From: Shewanella canadensis | GTDB lineage: Bacteria > Pseudomonadota > Gammaproteobacteria > Enterobacterales > Shewanellaceae | Reading direction: 5' to 3' | NCBI RefSeq assembly: GCF_003966225.1 | Contig: NZ_RXNU01000004.1 | Coordinates: 434,001-498,000 of the forward strand | DNA: 64,000 bases | Shown: positions 1-10,640 of the stretch, piece after piece | Position numbering within the stretch: position 1 is the first letter of the stretch | Layout: every line of letters begins with the position of its first letter | Notes under the pieces: model-generated | Told to the model about the DNA's origin: nothing | The model's database searches: none | The model's input: only the letters and a program-made list of their open reading frames with translations | Program-made: the position numbers and the translations under genes

Positions 1-2
1 TT

Positions 3-416
<414 letters not shown>

Positions 417-456
417 CCCTGGTTCCAGCCTGCTTGGCTTGAATGCCTTACCTTTT

Positions 457-489
457 AGCCGTCATTCTGAACTTGTTTCAGAATCCATG
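457..489. repeat. Dispersed palindromic repeat, GTCATTC...GAATCC family, copy 1
   Basis: The core TTCTGAA-cttgt-TTCAGAA is an inverted repeat flanked by GTCA and TCCA. A near-identical copy lies at about 10983-11012, and copies with different stem sequence but the same GTCAT...GGAATC frame lie at about 19376-19406 and 33461-33492. The rest of the tadA-mltF gap (417-712) shows no supportable gene. Confidence 0.7.
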
Positions 490-712
490 GCTTTTATGCT
501 TGAGGACTTATCGCCCTCCAGCATGCTTTGTTTTTTACGTTTAAGCGTATACCGATTGGTATTAGTTAGATGGCTGGATAAAGACGAAGAACTGCTTCTG
601 TCTGTTCATCGTGCGAAGGTGTCTCGATTTGAGTTGTGTTCTGCGTCTCGATGACACCTTATGTATCAGTTTTCTTTTCATGACAATCATCCTTGTTATT
701 TATTGTTATTAA

Positions 713-2155
713 TTATTGGGGCTGGGCACCCGATAGGTTCTCTTGTTTGCCTCCGATTTTCTCAGCGAGCTGAGACTCTTCGGCCGATGCTTTTTCATCT
801 ATCAAGAGTTGGTTCTGGTTGTCTACCCAGACTAACGTATCATAATAGCGCCTGATACTGTCGACATAGTGAACGGCCTCATTACCACGGGCATAGCCGT
901 ATCGGGTACGTTGATAGTATTTACGCTTGTGAAGCAGGGGGAGGACCTCTTTCAGATCTCGCCAGGCGCTGGGATTCAGTCCCATCGATTGTGCCAGTTT
1001 ACGTGCGTCTTCCACGTGTCCATAGCCGATATTGTAGGAGGCTAAAGCAAACCACATTCGCTGATTTTCAGGGATAGAGTCGGGTAACCTGTTAAGAATA
1101 TCATTGAGGTACTTTGCGCCTCCCTTGATACTCTGTATCGGGTCGAGTCGATTTTTTATGCCAACCTGTTTTGCCGTCGGAAGCGTCAGCATCATTAACC
1201 CTCTGACTCCGGTTGGAGAGCGGGCATTGGGATTCCAGTGAGATTCCTGATAAGCGGTGGCGGCAAGCTTTCGCCAGTCGATACCATTGGCATACTGTTG
1301 AAACGTTTCTTTATATTTCGGTAGCTTGTTATCGATAGCGCGGAGAAATGCACGGGTATCGACATAATCGAAGCGTTTGACATGGGCGAAATACTTTTCA
1401 TTGAGGTGTGCCAGGGTTCCCGAGCGTTTCTCATAGTGCCAGAATGTGAGCAGATCACTCATGAGTTGATCGCTGTTTTTCGGTGGCAATAGCCAGACTA
1501 TCGCCTGTTTCTCTTTAAGAATGGGACCGGCCCTTAACTCTGGCAGGTAGCGCCTGTTGATCTCAAAGGTGCTCGAGTCGGCGATGGTATAGGTGATTTC
1601 GCCTCTGGCAATCATGGCCATTAGCTCTTCGCTGTCTTTCTCTTTCTCCTGCTCCCACACCAGTTCAGGATAGAGTTTTTGCAGTTGAGATAGGGTTTCA
1701 ACAAAAGAGGAGTCGGTGATAACGGTAATGTTATCTTCCAGCGTCGAGACATCTTTAGGTATCGGGGTTCCTTGCTTATAGACCAAGACTTGATTAACCC
1801 GATACAGAGGTGGGCCTAAGCGGAACTTCTCCCGGCGTGACGGGGTATCGGCAAGCCCTGCTGCAAGCAGATCGACTTCACCACTCTCGAGTGCTTTATA
1901 AAGCTCGCTGATATTGGAGTAAGGTTTCATCTTAAGTTCTAATTTAAGATATTCTGCAAATCGACTCGCCATCTCAAAGTCGAATCCGGCCTCACCTTGC
2001 CCTGTGGTCACAAATATTTGTGCACCATAGAGGGTTCCAACATTAAGCGTGGTTTTCTTTATTGGTTTGGGTATCACCTTTGTTTGCTCCACACCCACCT
2101 TCTGGCAAGACGCCAGCAAGGTTATAGTGAGCAAGACAAACAAAAGTTTTTTCAT
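713..2155 (-). CDS. mltF: Membrane-bound lytic murein transglycosylase F
   Basis: Outer-membrane lipoprotein that cleaves peptidoglycan glycan strands, releasing 1,6-anhydro-muropeptides. The N-terminus is a lipoprotein signal with lipobox LASC (Cys17). Residues about 38-270 form a solute-binding (SBP_bac_3-like) domain, and residues about 285-430 form a lysozyme-like SLT domain with the catalytic Glu in the YQESHWNP motif (around residue 305) followed by GVRGLMMLT. At 480 residues with this two-domain order it matches MltF. It is transcribed divergently from purL, an arrangement common in gammaproteobacteria. The Gln-rich C-terminal tail is not conserved. Confidence 0.93.
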   Translation of the reverse strand: MKKLLFVLLTITLLASCQKVGVEQTKVIPKPIKKTTLNVGTLYGAQIFVTTGQGEAGFDFEMASRFAEYLKLELKMKPYSNISELYKALESGEVDLLAAGLADTPSRREKFRLGPPLYRVNQVLVYKQGTPIPKDVSTLEDNITVITDSSFVETLSQLQKLYPELVWEQEKEKDSEELMAMIARGEITYTIADSSTFEINRRYLPELRAGPILKEKQAIVWLLPPKNSDQLMSDLLTFWHYEKRSGTLAHLNEKYFAHVKRFDYVDTRAFLRAIDNKLPKYKETFQQYANGIDWRKLAATAYQESHWNPNARSPTGVRGLMMLTLPTAKQVGIKNRLDPIQSIKGGAKYLNDILNRLPDSIPENQRMWFALASYNIGYGHVEDARKLAQSMGLNPSAWRDLKEVLPLLHKRKYYQRTRYGYARGNEAVHYVDSIRRYYDTLVWVDNQNQLLIDEKASAEESQLAEKIGGKQENLSGAQPQ

Positions 2156-2485
2156 AGCGAACTCTACGGACCTGTTTATTTATTCAGTGATTTTTTATCG
2201 AGCAAGCCAGCGATTATATCATAATCAGTGCCAAGTGAATAAACACTCTATTTTTTGCGGTGTTTGAGTGATTTAGGGCGATACCTTGTGAAACGTTCTT
2301 TACTAATTATGGTCGATTTTATTGGATTGTAGGTATTAAGCTCAAAATTTATAGCGAGACCTTTTTTGATTAACAGGAAACACTGTTTTCGATAGCGACT
2401 ACGGATGCTTTGTCATTCACATTTCCCTATAATAGCGCCAGATCTGACCCTGCAATTATAATATAAATCTATAAGGTGAAATGAC
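2156..2485 (+). promoter_or_regulatory. mltF-purL divergent intergenic region with candidate purL promoter
   Basis: This 330-bp gap holds no gene. A perfect TATAAT at 2428-2433 lies 52 bp before the purL start and is the likely -10 box; the -35 is weak. At 2375-2392 two half-sites resembling a PurR operator (GGAAAC and GTTTTCG) sit just upstream, but the spacing is 2 bp longer than the usual PurR palindrome, so purine control through this site is only a suggestion. AAGGTG at 2473-2478 serves as ribosome binding site. Confidence 0.45.
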
Positions 2486-5400
2486 GTGATGGAGATCATC
2501 CGCGGAGCCCCTGCTTTATCAGCGTTTAGAGTTCAAAAATTGATGGAAGCTTGCGACCTTGCATCGCTTCCAATCAGTGGAATTTATGCTGAGTATATTC
2601 ATTTAGTCGATTTGTCTGAGTCATTAGATGAAAGTGAGACCCAGCAACTCGAGAAACTCCTAACTTATGGTCCTGCTATCGAAGCGCACGCACCACAAGG
2701 TTCACTTCATTTTGTTACCCCACGCCCGGGCACTATCTCACCTTGGTCATCCAAGGCTACCGATATTGCACACAACTGTGGCCTGAACAAGGTAAAGCGT
2801 TTAGAGCGTGGTGTTGCTTATTATGTCGAATCTGCAGCGCTTAACTGTGAGCAACAAAAGACGTTAAATTCACTCGTGCATGATCGTATGGTCGAAGTGA
2901 TTTTGAGCAGTTTCGATAAGGCTGAGGTGCTGTTTGCCCGCACCGAGCCCGGTGAAGTAAAAAGCGTTAATATCTTAGGCGAAGGTCGCCGTGCACTGGA
3001 GTTGGCAAATACTGAACTCGGTCTTGCACTGGCGACCGATGAGATTGATTATCTAATCGAAAACTTTAATCGTTTAGGCCGTAACCCCAACGATGTCGAG
3101 TTGATGATGTTTGCTCAGGCGAACTCAGAGCATTGTCGTCATAAAATTTTCAACGCCGATTGGACAATCGATGGTGAGGTGCAGCCAAAATCATTGTTCA
3201 AGATGATTAAGAACACCTTCGAAACTACACCTGAAAACGTATTGTCGGCTTATAAAGATAACGCCGCGGTAATGACTGGCTCAACTGCAGGTCGATTTTT
3301 CCCGAAACAAGATGGTGTGTACGATTACCACAGCGAACCCATGCATATCTTGATGAAGGTTGAGACTCACAACCATCCAACCGCGATCAGCCCATATCCA
3401 GGTGCGGCAACAGGTTCGGGTGGCGAAATTCGAGATGAGGGCGCAACCGGTCGTGGCTCTAAGCCAAAAGCTGGCTTGACCGGCTTTAGCGTTTCAAACC
3501 TTAAGATCCCGGGATTTGTACAGCCTTGGGAAGCCGATTACGGTAAGCCTGACCGCATCGTTACGGCATTAGACATCATGACTGAAGGCCCACTCGGCGG
3601 TGCGGCGTTTAACAACGAATTTGGCCGTCCTGCGCTGGTCGGGTATTTCCGTACCTACGAGCAGGAAGTCAGCAGCCACAACGGTGTCGAAGTCCGCGGT
3701 TATCACAAGCCAATTATGCTTGCCGGTGGTTTAGGTAATATTCGCGAAGAGCATGTGCAAAAAGGCGAGATCACTGTTGGCGCTAAGCTAATCGTACTGG
3801 GTGGTCCTGCGATGAACATCGGTCTGGGCGGCGGTGCTGCTTCTTCGATGACATCGGGTGAGTCCAGTGAAGACTTAGATTTTGCTTCCGTTCAGCGTGA
3901 GAACCCCGAGATGGAGCGTCGCTGCCAGGAAGTGATCGATCGTTGTTGGCAGATGGGTGATGAAAACCCAATCCAGTTTATTCATGATGTCGGTGCGGGC
4001 GGGCTATCTAATGCTTTTCCTGAACTCGTTAATGATGGTGAGCGTGGCGGCAAGTTTGAATTAAGAAATGTGCCGTCCGATGAACCCGGTATGAGCCCAC
4101 TCGAGATCTGGTGTAACGAATCACAAGAACGTTATGTGATGTCAGTAGCGCCTGAAAACTTAGCTACATTTACCGCAATCTGTGAACGTGAACGCGCCCC
4201 GTTTGCGGTTGTCGGTGTAGCAACTGAAGAGAAAGAGCTGCTTCTTAGTGATGAGCACTTCGAAAATCATCCTATTGATCTGCCTCTAGAGGTCTTATTA
4301 GGTAAAGCGCCTAAGATGAGCCGCGATGTTGTCAGTGCTAAGGCCACTTCGGCGGCATTGGATCAAAGTGTGATCGAAGTGCAAGAAGCGGCGCATCGTA
4401 TCTTGCGTCTACCGACGGTTGCCGAGAAAACATTCCTTATCACTATCGGTGACAGAACGGTAACGGGTCTGGTTAATCGCGATCAGATGGTCGGCCCTTG
4501 GCAGGTGCCAGTTGCCGATTGTGCGGTTACTGCGTCAAGTTATGATTCGTACGTAGGTGAAGCTATGTCCATAGGTGAGCGTACACCGCTTGCGCTACTG
4601 GACTTCGGTGCCTCTGCGCGTATGGCGGTAGCCGAGTCAATTATGAACATCGCCGGTACCGACATCGGTTCGTTCAAGCGTATCAAGTTGTCAGCTAACT
4701 GGATGTCACCTGCGGGTCACCCTGGTGAAGATGCCGGTCTTTATGAAGCAGTAAAAGCCATCGGTGAAGAGCTATGCCCTGAGTTGTCATTGACGATTCC
4801 AGTGGGTAAAGACTCGATGTCGATGAAGACGGCATGGGAAGATAACGGTGAGCAAAAGACCGTAACTTCTCCTATGTCGCTGGTTATCACCGCATTTGGT
4901 GTGGTCCAGGATATTCGTAACACTGTGACTCCAGAGCTTCGTAGCGATAAAGGTGAGACAGATCTGCTACTCCTTGATTTAGGCCTTGGGCAAAACCGTC
5001 TTGGGGGCTCTTGCTTAGCGCAGGTTTACAGTGAGCTGGGTGATATTGCGCCAGATCTTGATAATGCTTCTACGCTGAAAGGTTTCTTCGAAGTCATCCA
5101 GCCACTGGTTGCTGACCAGTCAATTATTGCCTATCACGATAGAAGTGACGGCGGCCTTTATACCACATTGGTAGAGATGGCATTTGCGGGTCATACAGGA
5201 CTTAATGTCGATATCAGCGCACTGGCCGGTAACGATGTCGAGCGTCTGTTTAATGAAGAGCTTGGCGGTGTTATCCAAGTTAGCCGTGAAAACGTTGATG
5301 CAATCATTGCTAAATTTGCCGCAGTGGGAGTGCCGTGCCATAAGGTCGCAGAGCTTACATCCACGGATATGATTACTATTCGTGACGGTGAGCGTGACGT

Positions 5401-6370
5401 ATTAAGCGAGTCCCGCACTTCGCTACGTACTATTTGGGCTGAAACCACCCATCGCATGCAGTCGTTGAGGGATAACCCTGAATGCGCCGATGAAGAATTT
5501 TCGCTCAAGCAAGACGCAAACGAGCCAGGTTTAACCGTCGATCTTAAATTCAACCCGAGTGATGATGTTGCAGCACCATTTATCTTAAAAGGTGCTGCAC
5601 CTAAGATGGCTGTCTTGCGTGAGCAAGGCGTAAACTCACATATTGAGATGGCAGCGGCATTTGATCGCGCTGGTTTTGAATCTCGTGACGTTCACATGAG
5701 TGATATCTTAAGCGGTCGTATTAGCCTGAAAGAGTTTCAGGGGCTAGTGGCTTGTGGCGGTTTCTCTTACGGTGACGTATTGGGAGCGGGTGAAGGTTGG
5801 GCTAAGTCTATTCTGTTCAACGAGCGTGCTCGTGAGCAGTTCAGTGGTTTCTTCGAGCGCAGTGATAGCTTCTCTCTTGGTGTGTGTAATGGCTGCCAGA
5901 TGTTGTCTAATCTAAAAGAGATCATCCCGGGCACAGAGCTTTGGCCACATTTCGTGCGTAACCGTTCGGAGCGCTTCGAAGCCCGCTTTAGTCTGGTTGA
6001 AGTGCAGAAGAGTCCATCTTTGTTCTTTGAAGGTATGGAGGGTTCGCGTATGCCTATCGCTGTTTCACATGGCGAAGGGCGTGCCGAATTTGCATCACCT
6101 GAGGCGTTAGCCGCTGCTGAAGCGTCAGGCACCATTGCACTGCGTTATGTTGATGGTAACGGCCAGATTGCGACTCAGTACCCACAAAATCCAAACGGTT
6201 CGCCTAATGCTATCACCGCATTAAGTTCAACCGATGGACGAGTGACGATTATGATGCCGCATCCTGAACGTGTGTTCAGAACCGTGGCTAATTCATGGCA
6301 CCCTGATGAGTGGGGCGAAGATAGCCCTTGGATGAGAATGTTCAGAAACGTTCGTGTTAACGTAGGCTAA
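2486..6370 (+). CDS. purL: Phosphoribosylformylglycinamidine synthase (FGAM synthase, single-chain)
   Basis: Fourth step of purine synthesis: ATP- and glutamine-dependent conversion of FGAR to FGAM in the cytoplasm. At 1294 residues it is the large single-chain PurL of gammaproteobacteria. The order is an N-terminal PurS-like domain, a linker, two AIRS-type ATP-binding halves ([17 protein letters not shown] near residue 295; later GKDSMSMK), and a C-terminal class I glutaminase with the nucleophile Cys in GVCNGCQML and the His/Glu pair in PHPERVFR. The start is GTG immediately followed by ATG; E. coli PurL also begins Met-Met-Glu-Ile, so either codon is possible. It is monocistronic and ends before a strong terminator. 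Confidence 0.98.
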   Translation: MMEIIRGAPALSAFRVQKLMEACDLASLPISGIYAEYIHLVDLSESLDESETQQLEKLLTYGPAIEAHAPQGSLHFVTPRPGTISPWSSKATDIAHNCGLNKVKRLERGVAYYVESAALNCEQQKTLNSLVHDRMVEVILSSFDKAEVLFARTEPGEVKSVNILGEGRRALELANTELGLALATDEIDYLIENFNRLGRNPNDVELMMFAQANSEHCRHKIFNADWTIDGEVQPKSLFKMIKNTFETTPENVLSAYKDNAAVMTGSTAGRFFPKQDGVYDYHSEPMHILMKVETHNHPTAISPYPGAATGSGGEIRDEGATGRGSKPKAGLTGFSVSNLKIPGFVQPWEADYGKPDRIVTALDIMTEGPLGGAAFNNEFGRPALVGYFRTYEQEVSSHNGVEVRGYHKPIMLAGGLGNIREEHVQKGEITVGAKLIVLGGPAMNIGLGGGAASSMTSGESSEDLDFASVQRENPEMERRCQEVIDRCWQMGDENPIQFIHDVGAGGLSNAFPELVNDGERGGKFELRNVPSDEPGMSPLEIWCNESQERYVMSVAPENLATFTAICERERAPFAVVGVATEEKELLLSDEHFENHPIDLPLEVLLGKAPKMSRDVVSAKATSAALDQSVIEVQEAAHRILRLPTVAEKTFLITIGDRTVTGLVNRDQMVGPWQVPVADCAVTASSYDSYVGEAMSIGERTPLALLDFGASARMAVAESIMNIAGTDIGSFKRIKLSANWMSPAGHPGEDAGLYEAVKAIGEELCPELSLTIPVGKDSMSMKTAWEDNGEQKTVTSPMSLVITAFGVVQDIRNTVTPELRSDKGETDLLLLDLGLGQNRLGGSCLAQVYSELGDIAPDLDNASTLKGFFEVIQPLVADQSIIAYHDRSDGGLYTTLVEMAFAGHTGLNVDISALAGNDVERLFNEELGGVIQVSRENVDAIIAKFAAVGVPCHKVAELTSTDMITIRDGERDVLSESRTSLRTIWAETTHRMQSLRDNPECADEEFSLKQDANEPGLTVDLKFNPSDDVAAPFILKGAAPKMAVLREQGVNSHIEMAAAFDRAGFESRDVHMSDILSGRISLKEFQGLVACGGFSYGDVLGAGEGWAKSILFNERAREQFSGFFERSDSFSLGVCNGCQMLSNLKEIIPGTELWPHFVRNRSERFEARFSLVEVQKSPSLFFEGMEGSRMPIAVSHGEGRAEFASPEALAAAEASGTIALRYVDGNGQIATQYPQNPNGSPNAITALSSTDGRVTIMMPHPERVFRTVANSWHPDEWGEDSPWMRMFRNVRVNVG

Positions 6371-6510
6371 TACGTTAACCGGTTAAGCGCTATCTGCCAA
6401 TGGCACCTTTATTTAGGCTTTCTGAGGGAATATTGACCATGGGTCGTAATGTTACAGAAAGTAAGAGTTAAGTTAGACTAATTTAACGTTTACTTATGCC
6501 TAAATCATTA

Positions 6511-6548
6511 AAAAGAGCTTCGAAAATTTCGAAGCTCTTTTTTTTTGA
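6511..6548 (+). terminator. Rho-independent terminator downstream of purL
   Basis: Perfect long stem AAGAGCTTCGAAA / TTTCGAAGCTCTT followed by a run of nine T residues. The stem also starts with A residues, so it could act on both strands. It lies about 140 bp after the purL stop. Confidence 0.85.
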
Positions 6549-6760
6549 AATTTTCCAGATGAAAAAAGGACTAATAAATAAGTGGTTACATTAACATTAG
6601 AAAACAAGGGTGTTCTAAAGTGAGGTAAATAAGTCATTCGGTACGCTATGGGGCTCAATAAGAACAAACTGGGCATTCGAAGAAGTTTTAAAGAGAGAGA
6701 TGTGTTCTTCATCAGTGGTTGATTTGCTGGTAGGGAAGAGTGCGAGGGGCCTGAAATGAA

Positions 6761-6793
6761 AAAGCCACCTGGCTTTAGGAGCCAGGTGGCTGT
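6761..6793 (-). terminator. Rho-independent terminator of a small minus-strand transcript
   Basis: Stem AGCCACCTGGCT / AGCCAGGTGGCT with a short loop. Read on the minus strand it is followed by TTTTTCATTT, the U-tract of an intrinsic terminator. It lies about 50 bp after the stop codon of the 25-codon ORF at 6842-6919 and would end a transcript starting near 7012. Confidence 0.75.
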
Positions 6794-6841
6794 TTTGCGC
6801 TAACAAAACTTCAAGAACAGTTGGGTAGCAATAAAGCCGGT

Positions 6842-6919
6842 TTACAGCTCTCTTGCAGTATAAAGTTCAACAAAAACACGCTGGTAGTTGCAAACTAGAC
6901 GATCAAATAAGTTTTTCAT
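6842..6919 (-). CDS. 25-residue small ORF in a Fur-box transcription unit
   Basis: I do not recognise this protein. The ORF is ATG to TAA, 25 codons, beginning MKNLFDRLVCNYQRVF and ending YTAREL. A Shine-Dalgarno GGAG lies 9 bases before the ATG. Upstream is a leader of about 95 nt and a minus-strand promoter with a Fur-type palindrome in its spacer; downstream is a terminator. The unit is therefore self-contained (about 250 nt) and could be a small protein gene, a regulatory RNA, or both. A leader-peptide attenuator is unlikely because no gene follows on this strand. Promoter, start site and terminator fit together well; function is unknown. Confidence 0.5.
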   Translation of the reverse strand: MKNLFDRLVCNYQRVFVELYTAREL

Positions 6920-7016
6920 ATCGGTATCTCCACACAGTAATTAGATTGATGTGAGCGGAGTTAGGCCTTGCCGGGCTACTTCACCGGGTTAACAAGCTGC
7001 CTCCTCAACACAGGAC

Positions 7017-7047
7017 GTATAATAAGCGGTAATGATTATCTGAACAA
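7017..7047 (-). promoter_or_regulatory. Minus-strand promoter overlapping a Fur-box-like palindrome
   Basis: On the minus strand, TTGTTC (7047-7042) and TATTAT (7024-7019) are separated by exactly 17 bp. The spacer contains a 13-mer (plus strand GGTAATGATTATC, 7028-7040) that differs at one base from the Fur core GATAATGATTATC. Iron repression of the small transcript reading toward 6760 is the inference. Confidence 0.55.
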
Positions 7048-7383
7048 ACGAGAAAAATTTGATTTACGGATTACTAAAACTAATCTGTAATCATCTGTAT
7101 CTGTCTTTATATGTCCGCCTTGTGGTTTTATATTGTTTATTTACAGAGGCTTGCTTTATTTTGCTAATTGATCTCAACTTGTTAAGGGTTAATATAACTC
7201 ATCTTTTGTTTTGTGTTTTCTTTTGTTTTTTTGCTTTTTTTACGAATAATGGTTGAGTTGGTCTAAATGGGTAATAAACTCGATGCAACACGGGCTCCTA
7301 GCATGTATGTTGTTGGTGGTCAACGTCGCGATGGGTGGAACTGTGTCCTTACCCACAAAACGCGCTTTGGCCGGAGTGTTTGA

Positions 7384-7415
7384 TTGATTTGAATCAATTT
7401 TGAATGGTATAAAAT
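7384..7415 (+). promoter_or_regulatory. FNR/EtrA-type site and candidate promoter upstream of cydA
   Basis: TTGATTTGAATCAA at 7384-7397 matches the FNR consensus TTGAT-N4-ATCAA at every defined position. A -10-like TATAAA lies at 7408-7413. It is about 330 bp before cydA in an AT-rich gap (7050-7720) without a convincing gene. Oxygen-linked regulation of cytochrome bd through FNR/ArcA is well known in E. coli; which promoter is used here cannot be told from sequence. Confidence 0.6.
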
Positions 7416-7720
7416 AGGGGCTGGAAAGGGCATGTGTTTGAGTTAAGTTTTTGATAAATAATATTTAGCTCACTTTTTAGATGTTTTATTTGTATTTTTA
7501 TCACAAATAAAATAAATAGTGTGAGGCTTGTCGCAAAAACGTGCTGAGTTTTGAGTGTTTGTCTAATAACTCGGCGAATTAATAAAAAAATGATGTTTAG
7601 CCATTTATGTTGCTTGATTGCGTATAAATGTGATTAAAACAAAATATCCTAAATAGGCATTTATCATGATCGATGGGGATCTCATTATGATAGATGGATG
7701 CACCACCTAAGGAGTCACTA

Positions 7721-9277
7721 ATGATTTTAGAAGAGGTTGTTGAGCTGTCGCGCTTTCAGTTTGCGATGACTGCTATGTATCACTTCTTGTTTGTTCCCTT
7801 AACTTTGGGCTTAGCTTTCTTGCTGGCTATCATGGAATCACTTTATGTGATGACGGATAAGCAGATCTATAAAGATATGACTAAGTTTTGGGGTAAGTTG
7901 TTCGGTATTAACTTTGCTCTCGGTGTGGCCACAGGCCTTGCCATGGAGTTCCAGTTTGGTACTAACTGGTCATATTATTCGCATTATGTTGGGGATATTT
8001 TTGGCGCACCGCTAGCCATTGAAGGCTTAATGGCCTTTTTCCTCGAGTCGACCTTAGTGGGCATGTTCTTCTTCGGTTGGGACAGGTTCAGTAAGCGTCA
8101 GCATCTGGCGGTTACCTGGTTAGTCGCGTTAGGCTCTAATATGTCTGCGCTGTGGATCTTGGTTGCTAACGGTTGGATGCAAAACCCGGTCGGCAGCGTA
8201 TTCAACTACGAAACCATGCGCATGGAGATGACCAGTTGGGGAGAGGTGTTATTTAACCCAGTTGCTCAGGTGAAATTCGTTCATACCGTGGCGTCGGGTT
8301 ATGTTGCCGGTGCAATGTTCGTGCTTGCGATTAGCTCATATTATATCATTAAGAAACGTGATCTACCGTTTGCACGTCGCTCGTTCGCGATTGCAGCAAG
8401 CTTTGGTATGGCATCGATTCTCTCTGTTATCGTCCTTGGGGATGAGTCAGGCTATAAGGTGGGTGAGGCTCAGCGTGTTAAATTAGCTGCAATTGAAGCT
8501 GAATGGCACACGGAACCCGCTCCTGCAGCCTTCACTGCGGTAGGTTTCCCAAATCAAGAGACGATGGAAACAGATTTCGCGATTAAGATCCCATACGCTA
8601 TGGGTATTATTGCGACTCGCTCTCTCGATGAGGAGGTTACGGGGATTCACGACCTTATCGAAGAGCACGAAGTGCGTATTCGTAATGGCATGAAGGCTTA
8701 TGCCATGTTGACAGAGTTGCGTACGGGTAATGAAACGCCTGAGCTACGTGCTGCTTTCGATGAAGCAAAAGTAGATTTGGGTTACGGTCTGTTGTTGAAG
8801 CGTTACACCGATAAGGTTGTCGATGCGACTGAAGAGCAGATTGTTGCAGCAGCAAAAGATTCGATACCTAGCGTTGCCCCTATGTTCTGGACATTCAGAG
8901 TCATGGTAGGTGCAGGTATGGTGATGCTATTAGTATTCGCAGCCGCATTTTGGCAGAGTACGCGTCACCAAATCGATGAGAAACCTTGGGTATTGAAAGC
9001 GGCGTTATTTAGCTTACCTCTTCCTTGGATTGCCATCGAGTGTGGTTGGTTTGTCGCCGAATACGGTCGTCAGCCATGGACTATTTCAGAAGTCCTGCCG
9101 ACCTTTATGTCTGCATCTAGTTTATCTGTGGGTGATCTTTGGTTCAGTATTATCTCTATCACCTTGTTCTACACAGTTTTACTTGTGATTGAAGCTTACT
9201 TGATGATTAAGTTTGCTCGCCAAGGTCCAAGTTGTCTTAAGACTGGTAGATATCACTTTGAAAAGCTTGATGCCTAA
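7721..9277 (+). CDS. cydA: Cytochrome bd ubiquinol oxidase subunit I
   Basis: Quinol-oxidising, haem-carrying subunit of the high-affinity terminal oxidase in the inner membrane. The start chosen is the ATG at 7721, preceded by TAAGGAG at 7708-7714; an in-frame ATG at 7694 lacks this site and would add nine unconserved residues. The 518-residue protein has the haem ligand His21 (E. coli His19) in the first helix, the long Q-loop form seen in E. coli (lengths similar: 522), the GRQPW signature near residue 440, and about nine hydrophobic segments. It is followed after 15 bp by cydB and then cydX. Confidence 0.98.
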   Translation: MILEEVVELSRFQFAMTAMYHFLFVPLTLGLAFLLAIMESLYVMTDKQIYKDMTKFWGKLFGINFALGVATGLAMEFQFGTNWSYYSHYVGDIFGAPLAIEGLMAFFLESTLVGMFFFGWDRFSKRQHLAVTWLVALGSNMSALWILVANGWMQNPVGSVFNYETMRMEMTSWGEVLFNPVAQVKFVHTVASGYVAGAMFVLAISSYYIIKKRDLPFARRSFAIAASFGMASILSVIVLGDESGYKVGEAQRVKLAAIEAEWHTEPAPAAFTAVGFPNQETMETDFAIKIPYAMGIIATRSLDEEVTGIHDLIEEHEVRIRNGMKAYAMLTELRTGNETPELRAAFDEAKVDLGYGLLLKRYTDKVVDATEEQIVAAAKDSIPSVAPMFWTFRVMVGAGMVMLLVFAAAFWQSTRHQIDEKPWVLKAALFSLPLPWIAIECGWFVAEYGRQPWTISEVLPTFMSASSLSVGDLWFSIISITLFYTVLLVIEAYLMIKFARQGPSCLKTGRYHFEKLDA

Positions 9278-9292
9278 GCAGGAGATCTGATT

Positions 9293-10432
9293 ATGTTTGA
9301 TTATGAAATGTTAAGATTGATCTGGTGGGCACTGATTGGTGTGCTATTCATTGGATTTGCTGTAACTGATGGTTTCGATATGGGAGTTGGAGCACTTTTG
9401 CCTATCATAGGTAAAGATGACACCGAACGCCGTATCATGATCAACTCGATAGCTCCCCATTGGGATGGTAACCAGGTTTGGTTAATTACCGCTGGTGGCG
9501 CATTGTTTGCTGCCTGGCCTATGGTTTACGGTGTATCGTTTTCAGGATTCTATGTCGCTATGATGTTGGTCTTGTTTGCATTATTCCTTCGTCCTGTAGG
9601 CTTCGATTACCGTTCGAAAATTGAAGATCCAAGATGGCGTAAGTCTTGGGATTGGGCGCTGTTTATCGGTGGCTTCGTTCCTCCGCTGATCATTGGTGTT
9701 GCTTTTGGTAACTTATTGCAAGGTGTGCCGTTTAATTTCGACGAATACCTGCGTGCAACCTACCACGGTGGCTTCTTCGGTCTACTGAACCCGTTTGGAC
9801 TACTGGCAGGCCTGGTGTGCGTCAGCATGTTTATGATGCAAGGTGCGACCTGGTTACAGATGAAGACAGAAGGTGAGTTGAGAGTTCGTGCCGCTAAGGC
9901 CGCTCAAGTCTTATCAGCCTTGTTATTTGTCTTCTTTGGAGTTGCAGGTGTTTGGCTGGTTAATGGTATCGATGGTTATGTGATCACATCAACGATAGAT
10001 ACTTATGGCATCTCAGATCCAACGCTTAAGACCGTTGCCGTCGAAGCGGGTGCATGGTTGGCTAACTACGATAAGTATCCTATTACTATGCTGTTCCCGG
10101 TACTTGGACTAGCTATGCCTATCTTAGTGCTGCTGTCGAGTCGTCTAAACCGTAGTGGTTTTGCCTTCTTTTTCAGTTCACTGGCGATTGCCGCCGTGAT
10201 CTTAACTTGTGGCGCGGCTATGTTCCCATTTGTTATGCCATCTTCACTCGAGCCAAACGTAAGTTTGACTATGTGGGATGCGACTGCAAGTGAAGTTTCG
10301 TTAACTGTTATGACCTGGGCCGCAATCATCTTCGTACCCATTGTACTTAGCTACACTGTGTACACTTATTTGAAGATGTTTGGTCGCCTGTCTCGTAGCT
10401 TTATCGAGAATAACAAGACATCACTTTACTGA
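9293..10432 (+). CDS. cydB: Cytochrome bd ubiquinol oxidase subunit II
   Basis: Second membrane subunit of cytochrome bd oxidase, structurally paired with CydA. At 379 residues it is the same length as E. coli CydB. The N-terminus carries the family signature YEMLRLIWWALIGVL then DGFDMGVG, and HWDGNQVWLITAGGALFAAWP follows near residue 57 with usual conserved charged residues. About eight to nine transmembrane helices are apparent. A Shine-Dalgarno GGAG lies before the ATG, and the gene sits 15 bp after cydA and 15 bp before cydX, so one operon. Confidence 0.98.
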   Translation: MFDYEMLRLIWWALIGVLFIGFAVTDGFDMGVGALLPIIGKDDTERRIMINSIAPHWDGNQVWLITAGGALFAAWPMVYGVSFSGFYVAMMLVLFALFLRPVGFDYRSKIEDPRWRKSWDWALFIGGFVPPLIIGVAFGNLLQGVPFNFDEYLRATYHGGFFGLLNPFGLLAGLVCVSMFMMQGATWLQMKTEGELRVRAAKAAQVLSALLFVFFGVAGVWLVNGIDGYVITSTIDTYGISDPTLKTVAVEAGAWLANYDKYPITMLFPVLGLAMPILVLLSSRLNRSGFAFFFSSLAIAAVILTCGAAMFPFVMPSSLEPNVSLTMWDATASEVSLTVMTWAAIIFVPIVLSYTVYTYLKMFGRLSRSFIENNKTSLY

Positions 10433-10447
10433 TTAGGAGCCAACATC

Positions 10448-10564
10448 ATGTGGTACTTTGCTTGGATTTTAGGTATTTTGCTGGCTTGTTCTTTCGGTAT
10501 TATCAATGCGTTATGGCTTGAGAATACTGAAAATATGGACAGAGAAGCAGATAAGCAAGACTAA
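10448..10564 (+). CDS. cydX: Cytochrome bd small subunit CydX
   Basis: A 38-codon gene, too short for many gene callers. The protein starts MWYFAWILGILLACSFGII, nearly the same as the E. coli CydX N-terminus, with one transmembrane helix and a charged C-terminal tail. CydX stabilises the haem site of the CydAB oxidase. TAGGAG at about 10435-10440 precedes the ATG. It is the last gene of cydABX, followed by a terminator. Confidence 0.96.
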   Translation: MWYFAWILGILLACSFGIINALWLENTENMDREADKQD

Positions 10565-10592
10565 TGATAGTGTGATTTAGTTTTAGCTGAAT

Positions 10593-10628
10593 AGCCCCGC
10601 AATGGTATTAACCTTGCGGGGCTTTTTT
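10593..10628 (+). terminator. Rho-independent terminator of cydABX
   Basis: Stem AGCCCCGCAA / TTGCGGGGCT with an 11-base loop, followed by TTTTTT; it lies 28 bp after the cydX stop. Confidence 0.93.
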
Positions 10629-10640
10629 GTGCCTCTTTTG

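Noticed and set aside
2375..2392. PurR operator before purL
   Set aside because: Half-sites resemble PurR boxes but are separated by two extra bases; kept only as a weak note.
5191..6135. Long antisense ORFs within purL (also 3783-3971 and 4741-4923)
   Set aside because: They are shadows of the purL coding frame with no start signals.
6500..6806. Two minus-strand ORFs of 63 and 70 codons after purL
   Set aside because: Both cross terminator hairpins, overlap each other in different frames and lack ribosome sites.
6842..6919. Leader-peptide attenuator
   Set aside because: A short ORF followed by a terminator looks like an attenuator, but no gene follows on that strand before the convergent purL.
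7059..7256. 65-codon ORF upstream of cydA
   Set aside because: The AT-rich translation is a run of Phe, Leu and Cys without a family signature or ribosome site; it looks like chance.
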